A stretch of 64,000 nucleotides of DNA from CAISIP01 sp038326025 (GCA_038326025.1 JBBQJP010000013.1:1-64000); one strand, 5' to 3'. Shown: positions 8,355 to 17,855, numbered from the stretch's first letter. Numbers and translations: made by a program. The notes: generated from the sequence alone by a model not told the origin.

Positions 8355-8873
8355 ATGAAAAAAGGTGGCAAGACACGCCTGGAGCGCTTCATCGCGCGGG
8401 TTGTCGGGCAACGCAGCTGCATCGATGCGGCGGCGCAGCGCACGGCCGAACTGCAAGGACCTGTATGGGAGGTGGGGCTGGGAAATGGCCGCACCTACGA
8501 CCATCTGCGTGACCGGTTCGCCAGGCAAGACGTGATTGTGTTCGACCGCCAGGTGATGGCCCATCCCGACTGCATTCCACCGGACGACATGGTGCGCCTG
8601 GGCGACTTCCGCACCACCATTCCTGCCGAGGTCGAGCGTTGTGCCGGCAGCGTGGCAGTGATCCATGCCGATATCGGCAATGGCAGCGTCGCGGAGAGCC
8701 GTGCCCTGGGCCGCTGGCTTGCGCCGTTGTTCGTGCGTGCCCTGGCGAGTGGCGGATGTCTGGTGGGCGACCAGCCCATGGAGGACCCGGCGCTGGAGCC
8801 CATCACGTTGGCCGATATCGGCGCAACCGACATGCCGGCCGACACTTATTTCCTGTACCGCAAGCGCGGTTGA
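8355..8873 (+). CDS. Class I SAM-dependent methyltransferase (PF12692-like)
   Basis: A 172-residue protein with the SAM-binding motif I WEVGLGNGRTYDHLR (residues about 38-52), an acidic residue ending the next strand (VIVFDR), and motif-IV-like AVIHADIGNG. The short length and the GLGNGRTYDHLR form fit the small Methyltransf_17 family of uncharacterised proteobacterial methyltransferases. No substrate-recognition domain is added. It stands alone, convergent with the CBS gene. Confidence 0.75.
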   Translation: MKKGGKTRLERFIARVVGQRSCIDAAAQRTAELQGPVWEVGLGNGRTYDHLRDRFARQDVIVFDRQVMAHPDCIPPDDMVRLGDFRTTIPAEVERCAGSVAVIHADIGNGSVAESRALGRWLAPLFVRALASGGCLVGDQPMEDPALEPITLADIGATDMPADTYFLYRKRG

Positions 8874-8959
8874 TCCAGCTACGCGTCGCGCCTTTGGCAC
8901 GATCGTCAAAAGTTGTTGCGGGGCGCTTGCCGGGCAGCATCCTGGTCGGGCGGCGCGCT

Positions 8960-9412
8960 TCAGCGGCGCTGCGCAAACTCGCGGTCACGCGCGCCGCGCA
9001 AGGCGGCAGTCAGCGCCGACAACTCGTTGGTGAGCAGTTCCAGCAGGTCCTCCATCGTCGCGATGCCGGCAAGCCGATTGTCTTCGTCCACCACGATCAG
9101 ACGGCGCAAGCCATTGACTCGCATCAAATCGATGGCGTCCATCAGGTCCATTTCAAGCGTGGCCAGCACGGGCTCGACCGACATGATGTCACCGGCGGTG
9201 AATATTGCCGGGTCCAGGCCTTCGGCCATCAGCGCGAGCACCAGGTCGCGGTCGGTGATGATGCCGACGGGACGTGACTTTTCCTTGGCATCGACGACCA
9301 CCAGAGCGCCCACATGGTGGCGCCGCATCAGTTGGGCGGCGACCAGGGCGGAGGTTTCGGGTTCGACCACGGCGACGACGGTGCTGGCGAGGTCTTGCAG
9401 GCGCATGGGCAT
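8960..9412 (-). CDS. CBS-domain protein
   Basis: A 150-residue protein that is essentially one Bateman module. CBS1 runs about residues 5-60 (ALVAAQLMRRHHVGALVVVD, then PVGIITDRDLV) and CBS2 about 72-130 (MSVEPVLATLEMDLMDAIDLM, RLIVVDEDNRLAGIATMEDLL). Such modules bind adenine nucleotides and usually control a partner enzyme or channel. The ATG at 9412 is preceded by AAAGGA; a longer frame upstream lacks a ribosome site. The next gene on the strand upstream is a cNMP/CBS/DUF294 protein, so the two may respond to the same nucleotide pool. Confidence 0.85.
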   Translation of the reverse strand: MPMRLQDLASTVVAVVEPETSALVAAQLMRRHHVGALVVVDAKEKSRPVGIITDRDLVLALMAEGLDPAIFTAGDIMSVEPVLATLEMDLMDAIDLMRVNGLRRLIVVDEDNRLAGIATMEDLLELLTNELSALTAALRGARDREFAQRR

Positions 9413-9595
9413 GGTGGGGTCCTTTATGGCGGCCTTCTGCGGCCGCAATGATGGTGATGCGCCATGCCATCGGCCGGGTTCGACCGATGCTGGCGCGTGT
9501 GGTGCTCTCCCTTTATCGCATGAAAGTCTGCGCACGACTTGTGACGGCGCAAGGGCCCGCCGATGACGCCGGTCATGTCTTGTCGTCGCCGGCTG

Positions 9596-11491
9596 TCACG
9601 ACGGGTAGTCGCGCCCGATCTTGCTCAGGAGCCGGCGCGCCGTGCGAAAACTCTCCTTGAGGATATGGCGGTCGATATGGTTGAGGTCATCGAACGCGAT
9701 CAGGTTGGCGTGCTCCAGAGGTGTATCGCTCATCTGCACCTGCAGGCGCAACATCTGCAGGTACTCGAACGCGGCGATCCAGGCTTCGCTGTCCTGGCTG
9801 TTCATGTGCAGCATGGGCCCGATCGCCTCGATGCGCTCGCGCGTGCCGGTCTGCGCCACACCCAATGCCAGCGCGTAGATGCGCGATACATCCACAAACA
9901 CGGCGGTACCGTGGTGCTTGAGGTCGACCATCTCGCGACCGTTCACCGTCTCGGTGTCGATTGCGCCGCGCCAGTTCAGCGGCACACGGTGGCGTAGCGC
10001 GTTGTCGGCCATCTGCTTGGCGAAGCGTGGCAAGGTGCTGGCCTGGCGTGTGATCTGCGCGCGCAACTGCTCGGCCAGGTCGGCGCGACCGACCAACGGG
10101 CGCAGGTCGAAATAGATGTTGGCATTGAGCAGATCCTGCGGCGCGCCGTGTTCCACCCAGCGGTCGAAACGTGCGCTCCACTCCTTTGGCGTGAGGCAGC
10201 AATCCGGGTTGCTGGCCATGATGTTGCCCTTGCACAGCGGGTAGCCGCAGCGATCCAATGCTTCGTTCACATCGCGCGCAAACGTCAGCCAGCGTGGGCG
10301 GTCCTGTCCGGCATCGTCGCTGAGAAACACCAGGCCGTTGTCCTGATCGGTTGATATCGTCTGCTCCGAGCGGCCCTCGGAGCCAAAGGCCAGCCAGCAG
10401 GCCTGCTGCATGTCCACGCCATGGAGCTCTGCCTTCATCAACACCAGGCGTTCCGTCAGCAGGTCATTCAGGCGGCTGATGAGCTGGGTGAGCTGGCGCG
10501 CGGCCACGCCTTGCACGATCAGGTGGCGCGCGAAGGCCCGGATCTGATGCGCCGACTCGACCAGTGCAGCCTCGTCCTTGGCGCTGCGGATGGCGGAGCT
10601 GACATGGTGGATCGACATGCGTTGCATCGCAAACAGGTCGCGTTCGGACACCATGCCCACAACCGCACCGTCGCGTGTCACCGGCACATGCCGGATCGTG
10701 TGCCGCGACATCAGCAGCGCCGCATCCTGGGCCGTGTGCTGCACGGTCAGCGTGAGGATGGGCGAGGTCATGACCTGCGCAATCGGCGTCTCCAGGGGCA
10801 CCCGTGCCAGCACCACGCGGTCCAGCATGTCATGGCGAGTCAGGATGCCCAGCGCCGCGTCTTGGGCGTCCAGCACCAGCATGGAGCCGATCTTCTTCTC
10901 GTGCATCGTGGCCAGGGCCTGGGACAGTGGTGTCTCAGGCGCCACGCCGATCGGCGGTGTGAGTGCGAGATCGCCCAGTCGGGCTTCCAGCGATTGCTCG
11001 GCCATTGACTGCGCTGCCATGTTCGCCTGCATGGCCTGGCGCGACAACTGCAACTGGGCGCGCACACGGCCCTGCATGAATTCGGCGAATGGCGCGCTGA
11101 TGCGGCAGAGTTCGCGTACCTGGGTCAGCGGCAGCAGCAGGCAGTCGACGTCGTCGTGCGCGTCACAGCGGCCGTCAACCGGTCGCCCCGCCATGACGGC
11201 GCCGATGGGAAACAGATCGCCGGCTTCATATTCGATTCCGCCGTCGGCCTCAGTGCGCGCCTGGCGCGTCACGTGACCCTTGCGTACCAGCAGCAGATGG
11301 GTCGGCACCCCTGCCGATGGGGACAGGATGGTCGTGCCCGCGCCATAGTACGCGGCCTTCGCCTGGTCGATGAAATACCGCAGGTGTTCGCCCTGCATCT
11401 GCGAAAACGGGGGGTACTGCGTCAGCTCCGTGACCAGCGGGTCAGGGGCGCCGGGGTTAGCCGCGGCGGGCGATCGCGTGGCGCTGGACAT
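9596..11491 (-). CDS. cNMP-binding / CBS / DUF294 nucleotidyltransferase protein
   Basis: A 631-residue soluble signalling protein. In order: a cyclic-nucleotide-binding-like domain (about 25-140), a CBS pair (about 185-290, with GSMLVLDAQDAALGILTRHD and IRHVPVTRDGAVVGMVSERD), a DUF294 GlnD-like nucleotidyltransferase domain with GSEGR at 370-374 and the acidic pair in STDQDNG (Asp382, Asp384), and the DUF294 C-terminal helical domain to the end. Family members are predicted uridylyl/adenylyltransferases regulated by nucleotides. The ATG at 11491 is preferred over one 17 codons upstream because AGGAG stands eight bases before it. Confidence 0.88.
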   Translation of the reverse strand: MSSATRSPAAANPGAPDPLVTELTQYPPFSQMQGEHLRYFIDQAKAAYYGAGTTILSPSAGVPTHLLLVRKGHVTRQARTEADGGIEYEAGDLFPIGAVMAGRPVDGRCDAHDDVDCLLLPLTQVRELCRISAPFAEFMQGRVRAQLQLSRQAMQANMAAQSMAEQSLEARLGDLALTPPIGVAPETPLSQALATMHEKKIGSMLVLDAQDAALGILTRHDMLDRVVLARVPLETPIAQVMTSPILTLTVQHTAQDAALLMSRHTIRHVPVTRDGAVVGMVSERDLFAMQRMSIHHVSSAIRSAKDEAALVESAHQIRAFARHLIVQGVAARQLTQLISRLNDLLTERLVLMKAELHGVDMQQACWLAFGSEGRSEQTISTDQDNGLVFLSDDAGQDRPRWLTFARDVNEALDRCGYPLCKGNIMASNPDCCLTPKEWSARFDRWVEHGAPQDLLNANIYFDLRPLVGRADLAEQLRAQITRQASTLPRFAKQMADNALRHRVPLNWRGAIDTETVNGREMVDLKHHGTAVFVDVSRIYALALGVAQTGTRERIEAIGPMLHMNSQDSEAWIAAFEYLQMLRLQVQMSDTPLEHANLIAFDDLNHIDRHILKESFRTARRLLSKIGRDYPS

Positions 11492-11609
11492 GCGGGCGTC
11501 TCCTGGAGTGGGGCGCAGCCCAGGCTGCGCTTGATCGTTCATTCTGGCAGACGCACCTGACAGGTCCTTGACATCGCCGCCGAGGTGCCGCGCCGTATCT
11601 GCGCGAAAC

Positions 11610-13616
11610 TCAGCCCAAGGCCGGCGCTACGGGCTGCGTTGGCATCGCAACCAATTCCATCAGCAGGGCGCCGGTGCTCACTTGCGCGCCTGCGTCAAAC
11701 CACAACTTCTCCACCTGCGCATCCATCGGCGCAACCGAGGGATGTTCCATCTTCATGGCCTCCAGCACCAGCAGCGGGTCGCCCTTGCGCACCATCTGAC
11801 CGGCCGCAACATGGACCACCACCAGACGGCCGGCCATGGGTGCGCGGATCTGCCCGCCATGCACAAGTGCCGCGTTGATGGCGCCGTCCAGGCTGAGGTC
11901 GCGCAGTCGGCTTTGACGCCCGTGGGCGCTGGCAAACAGATCGTCCTGTCCTTGCGCCCAGTACACCTGCCAGCATCCCTGTGCCGACTCCAGCGTCATG
12001 TGGGTCGCTGTGCAGTTGATCAGGCGCATCGCCGTGTTGGTGCCGTCGCACGACACCTGGTAGTGATTGCCGGCGAGGCTGATGATGTCGGCGCGGTGGG
12101 ACTTGTCGTCGATAGACAGGCGCATCGGCAAGGGCCAGGCAAGGGGCAGGGCCACCGCCGTCGGATCGTGGCCACTTTGCCATGCGCGCGCCGCATACAA
12201 CACCAGGGCTGCCATGGCGACCGGCATCGGCGGAGCCTGCGCCAGCAGCGCCTGGCCGTGCGCCGCAATGAAGCCGGTGGTGGCCTGCCCGCGCGCGAAC
12301 ACCGGGTGCAACAATGTGGCGGCCAGAAAAGCCTGGTTGGTCTGCACACCCAGCACACAGGTGTCGGTCAGTGCCCCGGCCAAACGCTGGCGCGCCGCAT
12401 CGCGGTCCGGCCCATGGGCAATGAACTTGGCCACCATCGAGTCGTAGAACGGAGACACCGCCTGACCGGCCTGCAGTGCGTGGTCGACCCGTACCGTGTC
12501 GGCCGGGTGCCAGCCAAGCAGGCGACCGCTCTGGGGCGCAAAGCCCTGGTCCGGGTCTTCGGCGCAAAGCCGCGCCTCGATCGCGTGCCCGCCGCACTCG
12601 AAGCGGCGCAAAATGACCTCCTGGTCCACTTCGGGCAGCGGCTCGCTCTGGGCGACGCGCAATTGCCACTCGACCAGGTCGTAGCCGGTCAAAGCCTCGG
12701 TCACCGGGTGCTCGACCTGCAGCCGGGTGTTCATCTCCATGAAGAAAAAATTGCCTTGCGCGTCGAGCAGGCATTCGATGGTGCCGGCGCCCTGGTAGGC
12801 GATGGCGCGGGTCGCGGCCACCGCCATGGCACCCATGGCCCGGCGCAGGGTCGCACCGGCGCTGCCCGCCAGTGAGGGCGAGGGAGATTCTTCGACCAGC
12901 TTCTGATGCCGTCGCTGCACCGAGCAATCGCGCTCGCCCAGAAACACGACATGGCCGTGGCTATCGGCGAAGACCTGGATCTCGACATGGCGCGGCTCGT
13001 CGATCGCGCGTTCGAGCAACAGGTCGGCCGAACCGAATGCGCCGAGCGCCTCCGAGCGTGCGCTTGCCAGTGCCGCGTCCAGTTCCCCGCCGGACGCCAC
13101 CAGGCGCAAACCACGGCCTCCGCCGCCGGCTTTGGCCTTGACCATCAGCGGATATCCGATGCGTGCGGCCTGCGCCTTCAACGTCGCATCGTCCTGCAAC
13201 GCACCGTCGTAACCAGGTATGCAGGGCACACCGGCCGACAGCATCAGACGCTTGGCGCGGGCCTTGTCGCCCATGGCGCGTATGGCCGCGGCGTCGGGTC
13301 CGATCCAGACCAGGCCGGCATCCACCACGGCCTGCGCGAAGTCGGCGTTCTCGGCCAGAAAGCCGTATCCCGGATGGATGGCGCCGGCCTGTGACTGCTG
13401 CGCCGCAGCCAGGATTGCCGCGATGTTCAGGTAGGACGCCTGTGGTGCCGATGCGCCTATGTGAACCGACTGATCCGCCTGGCGCACATGGGGTGCATCG
13501 GCATCGGCGTCCGAATACACGGCGATGACCCGGTAACCGAGGCACCGGGCCGTGCGCAGGATGCGCAGCGCGATCTCGCCGCGGTTGGCGATCAGCAGGC
13601 TGGAGAATTTTTTCAT
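11610..13616 (-). CDS. Acyl-CoA carboxylase biotin carboxylase subunit (MCC/GCC type)
   Basis: A 668-residue alpha subunit. It contains an N-terminal biotin carboxylase (SLLIANRGEIALRILRTA; ATP-grasp loop KAKAGGGGRGLRL; EMNTRLQVEHPVTE) and a C-terminal biotin-carrier domain with EAMKMEH, Lys622 being the biotinylated residue. The length and linker fit methylcrotonyl-CoA or geranyl-CoA carboxylase rather than acetyl-CoA carboxylase AccC. Its ATG overlaps the carboxyltransferase stop (ATGA). Together with the enoyl-CoA hydratase gene this mirrors liuBCD (leucine) and atuCEF (acyclic terpenes). The sequence alone does not settle which substrate is used. Confidence 0.88.
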   Translation of the reverse strand: MKKFSSLLIANRGEIALRILRTARCLGYRVIAVYSDADADAPHVRQADQSVHIGASAPQASYLNIAAILAAAQQSQAGAIHPGYGFLAENADFAQAVVDAGLVWIGPDAAAIRAMGDKARAKRLMLSAGVPCIPGYDGALQDDATLKAQAARIGYPLMVKAKAGGGGRGLRLVASGGELDAALASARSEALGAFGSADLLLERAIDEPRHVEIQVFADSHGHVVFLGERDCSVQRRHQKLVEESPSPSLAGSAGATLRRAMGAMAVAATRAIAYQGAGTIECLLDAQGNFFFMEMNTRLQVEHPVTEALTGYDLVEWQLRVAQSEPLPEVDQEVILRRFECGGHAIEARLCAEDPDQGFAPQSGRLLGWHPADTVRVDHALQAGQAVSPFYDSMVAKFIAHGPDRDAARQRLAGALTDTCVLGVQTNQAFLAATLLHPVFARGQATTGFIAAHGQALLAQAPPMPVAMAALVLYAARAWQSGHDPTAVALPLAWPLPMRLSIDDKSHRADIISLAGNHYQVSCDGTNTAMRLINCTATHMTLESAQGCWQVYWAQGQDDLFASAHGRQSRLRDLSLDGAINAALVHGGQIRAPMAGRLVVVHVAAGQMVRKGDPLLVLEAMKMEHPSVAPMDAQVEKLWFDAGAQVSTGALLMELVAMPTQPVAPALG

Positions 13617-15253
13617 GGCCGCGCCACGCCGAATTGCACGGGTCGAAGCTGGCGCCGGCTGGCTGCCTCGCACAGGTCCAGGCACAGGCCGAGTACGACG
13701 CGTGTATCGCGCGGGTCGATGACACCGTCGTCGAGCATGCGGCTGGATGTGGCCACCACGCCTTGCTGGCGCTCGAAGGTGTCGACGATGGCTTTTTCCT
13801 GCTGATCCAAGGCCTGGGTGTCGATTGCAACGCCCTTGCGCAGCGCCCCCGCCTCGGCCACGATGCGCATGGTTTTTGCCGCCTGTTCGCCGCCCATGAC
13901 GGCGGTGCGTGCGTTCGGCCAGGCGAACAGGAAACGCGGCTCGAAGCCGCGCCCGCACATGCCGTAGTTGCCGGCGCCAAACGACGCGCCACACAAAACG
14001 GTCAGCTGGGGCACGTTGGCGTTGGCCACCGCCTGGATCATCTTGGAGCCGTGTTTGATCATGCCGGCGCGTTCATAGTCCTTGCCCACCATGTAGCCGG
14101 TGGTGTTCTGAAGGTAGACCAGCGCGGTGCCACTCTGGCAGCAGGCCTGGATGAAATGTGTCGCCTTGTTGGCGCCGTCCGGGTCGAGCGGGCCATTGTT
14201 CGTGATGATGCCCACCGGGTGGCCGCAGATGCTGGCGTGACCGGTCACGGTGGCCGGGCCGTACAAGGCCTTGAACTCCAGGAAGTCCGAGTCGTCGACG
14301 ATGCGCGCAATGACCTCGCGCATGTCCGCCGGCTGGCGTCCGTCGGCCGACAGAATGCCCATCAGTTCGTCTGCGTCCAGGCGCGGGGGCAAGAATGGCG
14401 GACGCGAACGCGTGTCGACTACGGCAGCAGGTGCCAGATGGCGATGCCATTGCAGACGTTGGACCACGTCGCGCGCCAGCCGTATGCCGTCGGCGTCGTC
14501 TTCGGCCATGTATTCGCCCAGGCCCGACACACTGGTGTGCATCTCGGCGCCGCCGAGTTCCTCTTCGGTGGCGATCTCGCCGGTGGCGGCCTTGAGCAGC
14601 GGCGGGCCGGCCAGAAAGGCGCGGGCGCGCCCGCGCACCATGATGACGTAATCCGACAGGCCGGGCATGTAGGCGCCGCCGGCGGTGGACGAGCCGTGCA
14701 CCACGGTCACCACCGGCAGCCCGGCTGCCGACAAGCGTGCCAGGTTGCGAAAGATCGTGCCGCCATTCACAAAGCCTTCGACCTTGTAGCGCAGCAGGTT
14801 GGCGCCGGCACTCTCCACCAGATGGACAAACGGCAACTTGTTGTCCAGTGCGATCTGCTGGGCACGCAGGATCTTTTCCAGACCCATGGCGCGGATCGAG
14901 CCGGCCTCGATGCCCGAGTCGGACGCTATCACCAGACACATCGTGCCGGCGACCGAGCCGATGCCGGTAATGACGCCGGCGCCGGCGAAACACTGGGCCG
15001 GGTCTGGATGGTCCATGCCGAATCCGGCTAATGCCGAGAGTTCGAGAAAACGACTACCAGGGTCGAGCAGCAAGGCCAGCCGTTCGCGCGGCAACATTTG
15101 CCCGCGTTTGTCGAACAGGGCTCTGGCCTGGGCCGAGCGATCGCGCGTGCGTTGTGCCAGCAACAACACATCGGCCAGCGCCTGCGCCATGTGCGATTGG
15201 TTGCGCACGAAGGCGTCGGATTGTGGCTGTATGCGGGTGTCGAAAACAGGCAT
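13613..15253 (-). CDS. Acyl-CoA carboxylase carboxyltransferase subunit (MCC/GCC type)
   Basis: A 546-residue beta subunit with two crotonase-fold lobes. Conserved elements are KRGQMLPRERLALLLDPGS near residue 50, GSSTAGGAYMPGLSDYV in lobe one, the AFLAGPPLLKAATGE loop, and GASFGAGNYGMCGRGFEPRF and NARTAVMGGEQAAKTM in lobe two, as in methylcrotonyl- and geranyl-CoA carboxylases. Segments such as LVESAGANLLRYKVEGF and PVVTVVHGSS seem closer to my memory of AtuC-like than of LiuB proteins; this is a recollection, not a search. It lies downstream of the enoyl-CoA hydratase gene (48-base gap) and is coupled to the biotin carboxylase. Confidence 0.88.
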   Translation of the reverse strand: MPVFDTRIQPQSDAFVRNQSHMAQALADVLLLAQRTRDRSAQARALFDKRGQMLPRERLALLLDPGSRFLELSALAGFGMDHPDPAQCFAGAGVITGIGSVAGTMCLVIASDSGIEAGSIRAMGLEKILRAQQIALDNKLPFVHLVESAGANLLRYKVEGFVNGGTIFRNLARLSAAGLPVVTVVHGSSTAGGAYMPGLSDYVIMVRGRARAFLAGPPLLKAATGEIATEEELGGAEMHTSVSGLGEYMAEDDADGIRLARDVVQRLQWHRHLAPAAVVDTRSRPPFLPPRLDADELMGILSADGRQPADMREVIARIVDDSDFLEFKALYGPATVTGHASICGHPVGIITNNGPLDPDGANKATHFIQACCQSGTALVYLQNTTGYMVGKDYERAGMIKHGSKMIQAVANANVPQLTVLCGASFGAGNYGMCGRGFEPRFLFAWPNARTAVMGGEQAAKTMRIVAEAGALRKGVAIDTQALDQQEKAIVDTFERQQGVVATSSRMLDDGVIDPRDTRVVLGLCLDLCEAASRRQLRPVQFGVARP

Positions 15254-15301
15254 GGCGTCCGATGAGGGTGGTTGGCGACCCGTGGTTCGTGCGGTCGCTG
15301 G

Positions 15302-16099
15302 TCAGTTCGGCTTGCGCGTGGGCCACTGGAACGGGCCGCGTTCCTTGGCCGCGAAACGGCGGAAACATTCGCGCGCATAGGCGCTTGAGCCCGCTACGCC
15401 CTGGCCCGCTGCTTCAAGTTCGAGCATGGTGTCCAGACTGTTGTCCATGGACACGTTGAGCGCGTCCTTGGTCAGCGCCAATGCGATGGGTGAGGCCTGG
15501 GCCAGGGCCTGCGCCAACGTGTTTGCGCGCGCCAGCAAGGCTTCGGGCTCGGTGACTTCGAGCACGATGCCCAGCTGCTGTGCCTCGATGGGGCCGATCT
15601 CGCGTGCCGAGAGCATGATCTCCTTGGCGCGCTGCAGTCCGACCACGCGCGGCAGCGTGTACAGAGTGCCGTAGTCGGGCACCAGCCCGACGCGGCCAAA
15701 TGCCATGCAAAAGCGCGCGCGTGTCGAGGCCAGCACGATGTCGCATAACAGCGCCAGGCCAAATCCGGCGCCGAATGCAGCCCCATCGACGGCCGCGATG
15801 ACCGGCCGGTCCAGTGCATGCAAGGCCTTGACGGATCGATGGGCCCGGCGCAGGCGCGCGCGGCGTTCGTCCGGCGTCTCTTCGCCGGTGGCGTTCATGC
15901 GCTGCACATCGCCACCGGCGCAAAAGGCGCCGCCGGCACCCGTCAGGATCACAGCGCGGATCGTGGCATCGCGGCCGATGTCGAACAGAACCTGATCGAG
16001 ATCGTCCGTCATGGCCACGCTCAGCGCATTACGCGCCTCGGGTCGGTTGAACACGATGGTGGCGACGTCGGCGTCGCGGGAGAGTTCTATGTGCTGCAT
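15302..16099 (-). CDS. Enoyl-CoA hydratase/isomerase family protein
   Basis: A 265-residue crotonase-fold protein, first gene of the carboxylase operon. It has the oxyanion-hole segments GGAFCAGGDVQRM and AAVDGAAFGAGFGLALLCDI. The usual first catalytic Glu region reads FGRVGLVPDYGTLYTLPRVVG, with Asp at the second position. It is expected to hydrate the carboxylated enoyl-CoA (3-methylglutaconyl-CoA or isohexenylglutaconyl-CoA) produced by the downstream carboxylase. The ATG at 16099 is used; a TTG three codons upstream is possible and no strong ribosome site is present for either. Confidence 0.85.
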   Translation of the reverse strand: MQHIELSRDADVATIVFNRPEARNALSVAMTDDLDQVLFDIGRDATIRAVILTGAGGAFCAGGDVQRMNATGEETPDERRARLRRAHRSVKALHALDRPVIAAVDGAAFGAGFGLALLCDIVLASTRARFCMAFGRVGLVPDYGTLYTLPRVVGLQRAKEIMLSAREIGPIEAQQLGIVLEVTEPEALLARANTLAQALAQASPIALALTKDALNVSMDNSLDTMLELEAAGQGVAGSSAYARECFRRFAAKERGPFQWPTRKPN

Positions 16100-16342
16100 G
16101 GTTGCCAATCAGTGTCGCATGGCCGTTCGCGCGGGCAAGTGCGGCCTTGTCACGCGTGGGACCTGGTTCGTGCCGGGCCGTTGGCGATGATATGGCCATC
16201 CGGTCAGCGTTGTGCTACGTGTGCGGCGCCAGCAGCCCCAGGGTGGGCGCCTGCCGGCCGGCTTGCGACGGCAACCGCGTTTACGGCGTGCCTGCACATC
16301 GGCTATCGTTCAGGCTCGTCACATTCCAGGAATTTCCACACC

Positions 16343-17272
16343 ATGAGCAATCAATCCAAGGCGCGTTATCAAGGCGTGTTCCCTGTTGTCCCCACGATCT
16401 TCGATAACCAGGGGGAACTGGACTTGCCAGGCCAGTTGCGGTGCATCGACTTCATGATCGATGCGGGCTCCAACGGTTTGTGCATCCTGGCCAATTTCTC
16501 CGAGCAGTTTTCGCTCTCCGATGCCGAACGCGAGACCCTGACCACGGCTATCCTCGATCATGTGGCCGGTCGTGTGCCGGTCATCGTCACCACCACCCAT
16601 TACGGCACGCGGATCTGCGCCGAACGCAGTCTGCGTGCCCAGCAGGCCGGCGCCAGCATGGTCATGGTGATGCCGCCTTACCACGGCGCAACGATACGGG
16701 TCGGTGAGCCCGGCATCCGCGCGTTTTTCCAGGCAGTGTCGGACGCCATCGACATTCCCATCATGATCCAGGACGCGCCGGTCAGTGGCACACATCTAAG
16801 CGTGGCGCTGCTGGCCTCGATGGCCAGGGAAATTACCAACGTAGCCTATTTCAAGATCGAGACGCCGCAGGCGGCTTCCAAACTGCGCGAACTGATCGGT
16901 GCGGGGGGCGACGCGATCGAGGGCCCCTGGGACGGCGAAGAAGCCATCACACTGATGGCAGACCTGGACGCGGGGGCTACCGGCGCGATGACCGGAGGGG
17001 GTTTCCCAGATGGTATCCGCAGCATCCTGGACCCGTTCATGGCGGGCGAGCGGGAGCAGGCGATGGCCGCATACCAGCGCTGGCTTCCTCTGATTAATTA
17101 CGAAAACCGCCAGTCCGGTATCCTGACTTGCAAGGCCTTGATGCACGAGGGCGGCATCATAGCCAGCGATGCGGGTCGCCATCCGTTCCCTGCGATGCAT
17201 CCAGCGGTGCGTGCCGGCCTGCTCGACCAGGCCCGTCGGCTTGATCCTCTGGTGCTGCGCTGGGGCCGTTAA
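16343..17272 (+). CDS. Dihydrodipicolinate synthase family protein, keto-deoxy-pentonate dehydratase-like
   Basis: A 309-residue class I aldolase-fold TIM barrel. Lys171 (AYFKIETPQAASKL) is the Schiff-base lysine. The Tyr of DapA (YNxP) is replaced by Gln143 in IMIQDAPVSG, a change I associate with L-2-keto-3-deoxyarabinonate dehydratase-like members, which lose water from a 2-keto-3-deoxy sugar acid to give a semialdehyde. Other supporting segments are MPPYHGATIR, GPWDGEEAITL and AGATGAMTGGGFPDGIR. The start is at MSNQSKARYQG after CCAGGAATTTCCACACC; the frame stays open far upstream but with non-coding character. No sugar genes adjoin it. Confidence 0.75.
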   Translation: MSNQSKARYQGVFPVVPTIFDNQGELDLPGQLRCIDFMIDAGSNGLCILANFSEQFSLSDAERETLTTAILDHVAGRVPVIVTTTHYGTRICAERSLRAQQAGASMVMVMPPYHGATIRVGEPGIRAFFQAVSDAIDIPIMIQDAPVSGTHLSVALLASMAREITNVAYFKIETPQAASKLRELIGAGGDAIEGPWDGEEAITLMADLDAGATGAMTGGGFPDGIRSILDPFMAGEREQAMAAYQRWLPLINYENRQSGILTCKALMHEGGIIASDAGRHPFPAMHPAVRAGLLDQARRLDPLVLRWGR

Positions 17273-17318
17273 GGCGGCTTGCGCCTGCACCGCGGGTTGC
17301 GACCGGCAGCGTGCTGAA

Positions 17319-17855
17319 TCAGTGCATCAACTGCTGACGTGCACGGTGCAGCCGCACGAACAGGTTGTCCGGCGTGATCGCCAGCGACTTGCACACGGCT
17401 TCGGTCGACTGATCCTGCAGGATGCGCAATTGCATCACCGCGCGCAGTGGCGCGGGCAGGGCGTCGATCTGCGCCAGGGTCTGGGCCAGTAACTGGCGTT
17501 GTTCCACCCTGTCGTGCGGGCCGGGTTGCGGGCAGGCGATACCCAGTGCACCGTCGGCGTCGTTCTCTTCTTCCAGGCTGTCGATGCCGGCACGCTGGCG
17601 CACCAGGTCAACGATCTTGTTTTTCAGCACCGCCGTGAGCCAGGAGCGCAGCGCCGCGCGCCCGGCAAAGCTGGCTCGGCCGGACAATACGGCCTCGAAC
17701 ACATCGTGCACCACGTCCTCGGCCAGCATCGGGTCCTGTAGGCGGCGCTGGGCAAAACGCACCAGGTCCTTGCGGTGGGCCACCATGTCGGTCCAGCACA
17801 CGGTGATGCCGGCATGGGGGTTGAGTCCGGGGTTCAGGCTGACGGTGGTGTTCAT
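17319..17855 (-). CDS. Sigma-70 family RNA polymerase sigma factor (ECF-like)
   Basis: A 178-residue protein with region 2 (DLVRFAQRRLQDPMLAEDVV and DVFEAVL, Trp-containing LRSWLTAVLKNKIVDLVRQRA) and region 4 (LPAPLRAVMQLRILQDQST, AVCKSLAITPDNLFVRLHRA), the two-domain layout of ECF sigma factors. No anti-sigma gene follows. It is divergent from the two-component system at 17982, separated by 126 bases that must hold both promoters. The ATG at 17855 has GGAG seven bases upstream; further upstream in-frame starts lack one. Confidence 0.88.
   Translation of the reverse strand: MNTTVSLNPGLNPHAGITVCWTDMVAHRKDLVRFAQRRLQDPMLAEDVVHDVFEAVLSGRASFAGRAALRSWLTAVLKNKIVDLVRQRAGIDSLEEENDADGALGIACPQPGPHDRVEQRQLLAQTLAQIDALPAPLRAVMQLRILQDQSTEAVCKSLAITPDNLFVRLHRARQQLMH

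Noticed and set aside
13634..15031. A 465-codon open frame antisense to the carboxyltransferase
   Set aside because: Shadow of a conserved enzyme; composition biased and no recognisable motifs.
15818..16342. In-frame extension of the dehydratase-like gene upstream of 16343
   Set aside because: It runs antisense through the enoyl-CoA hydratase gene, has non-protein-like composition, and the family begins at MSNQSKARYQG.
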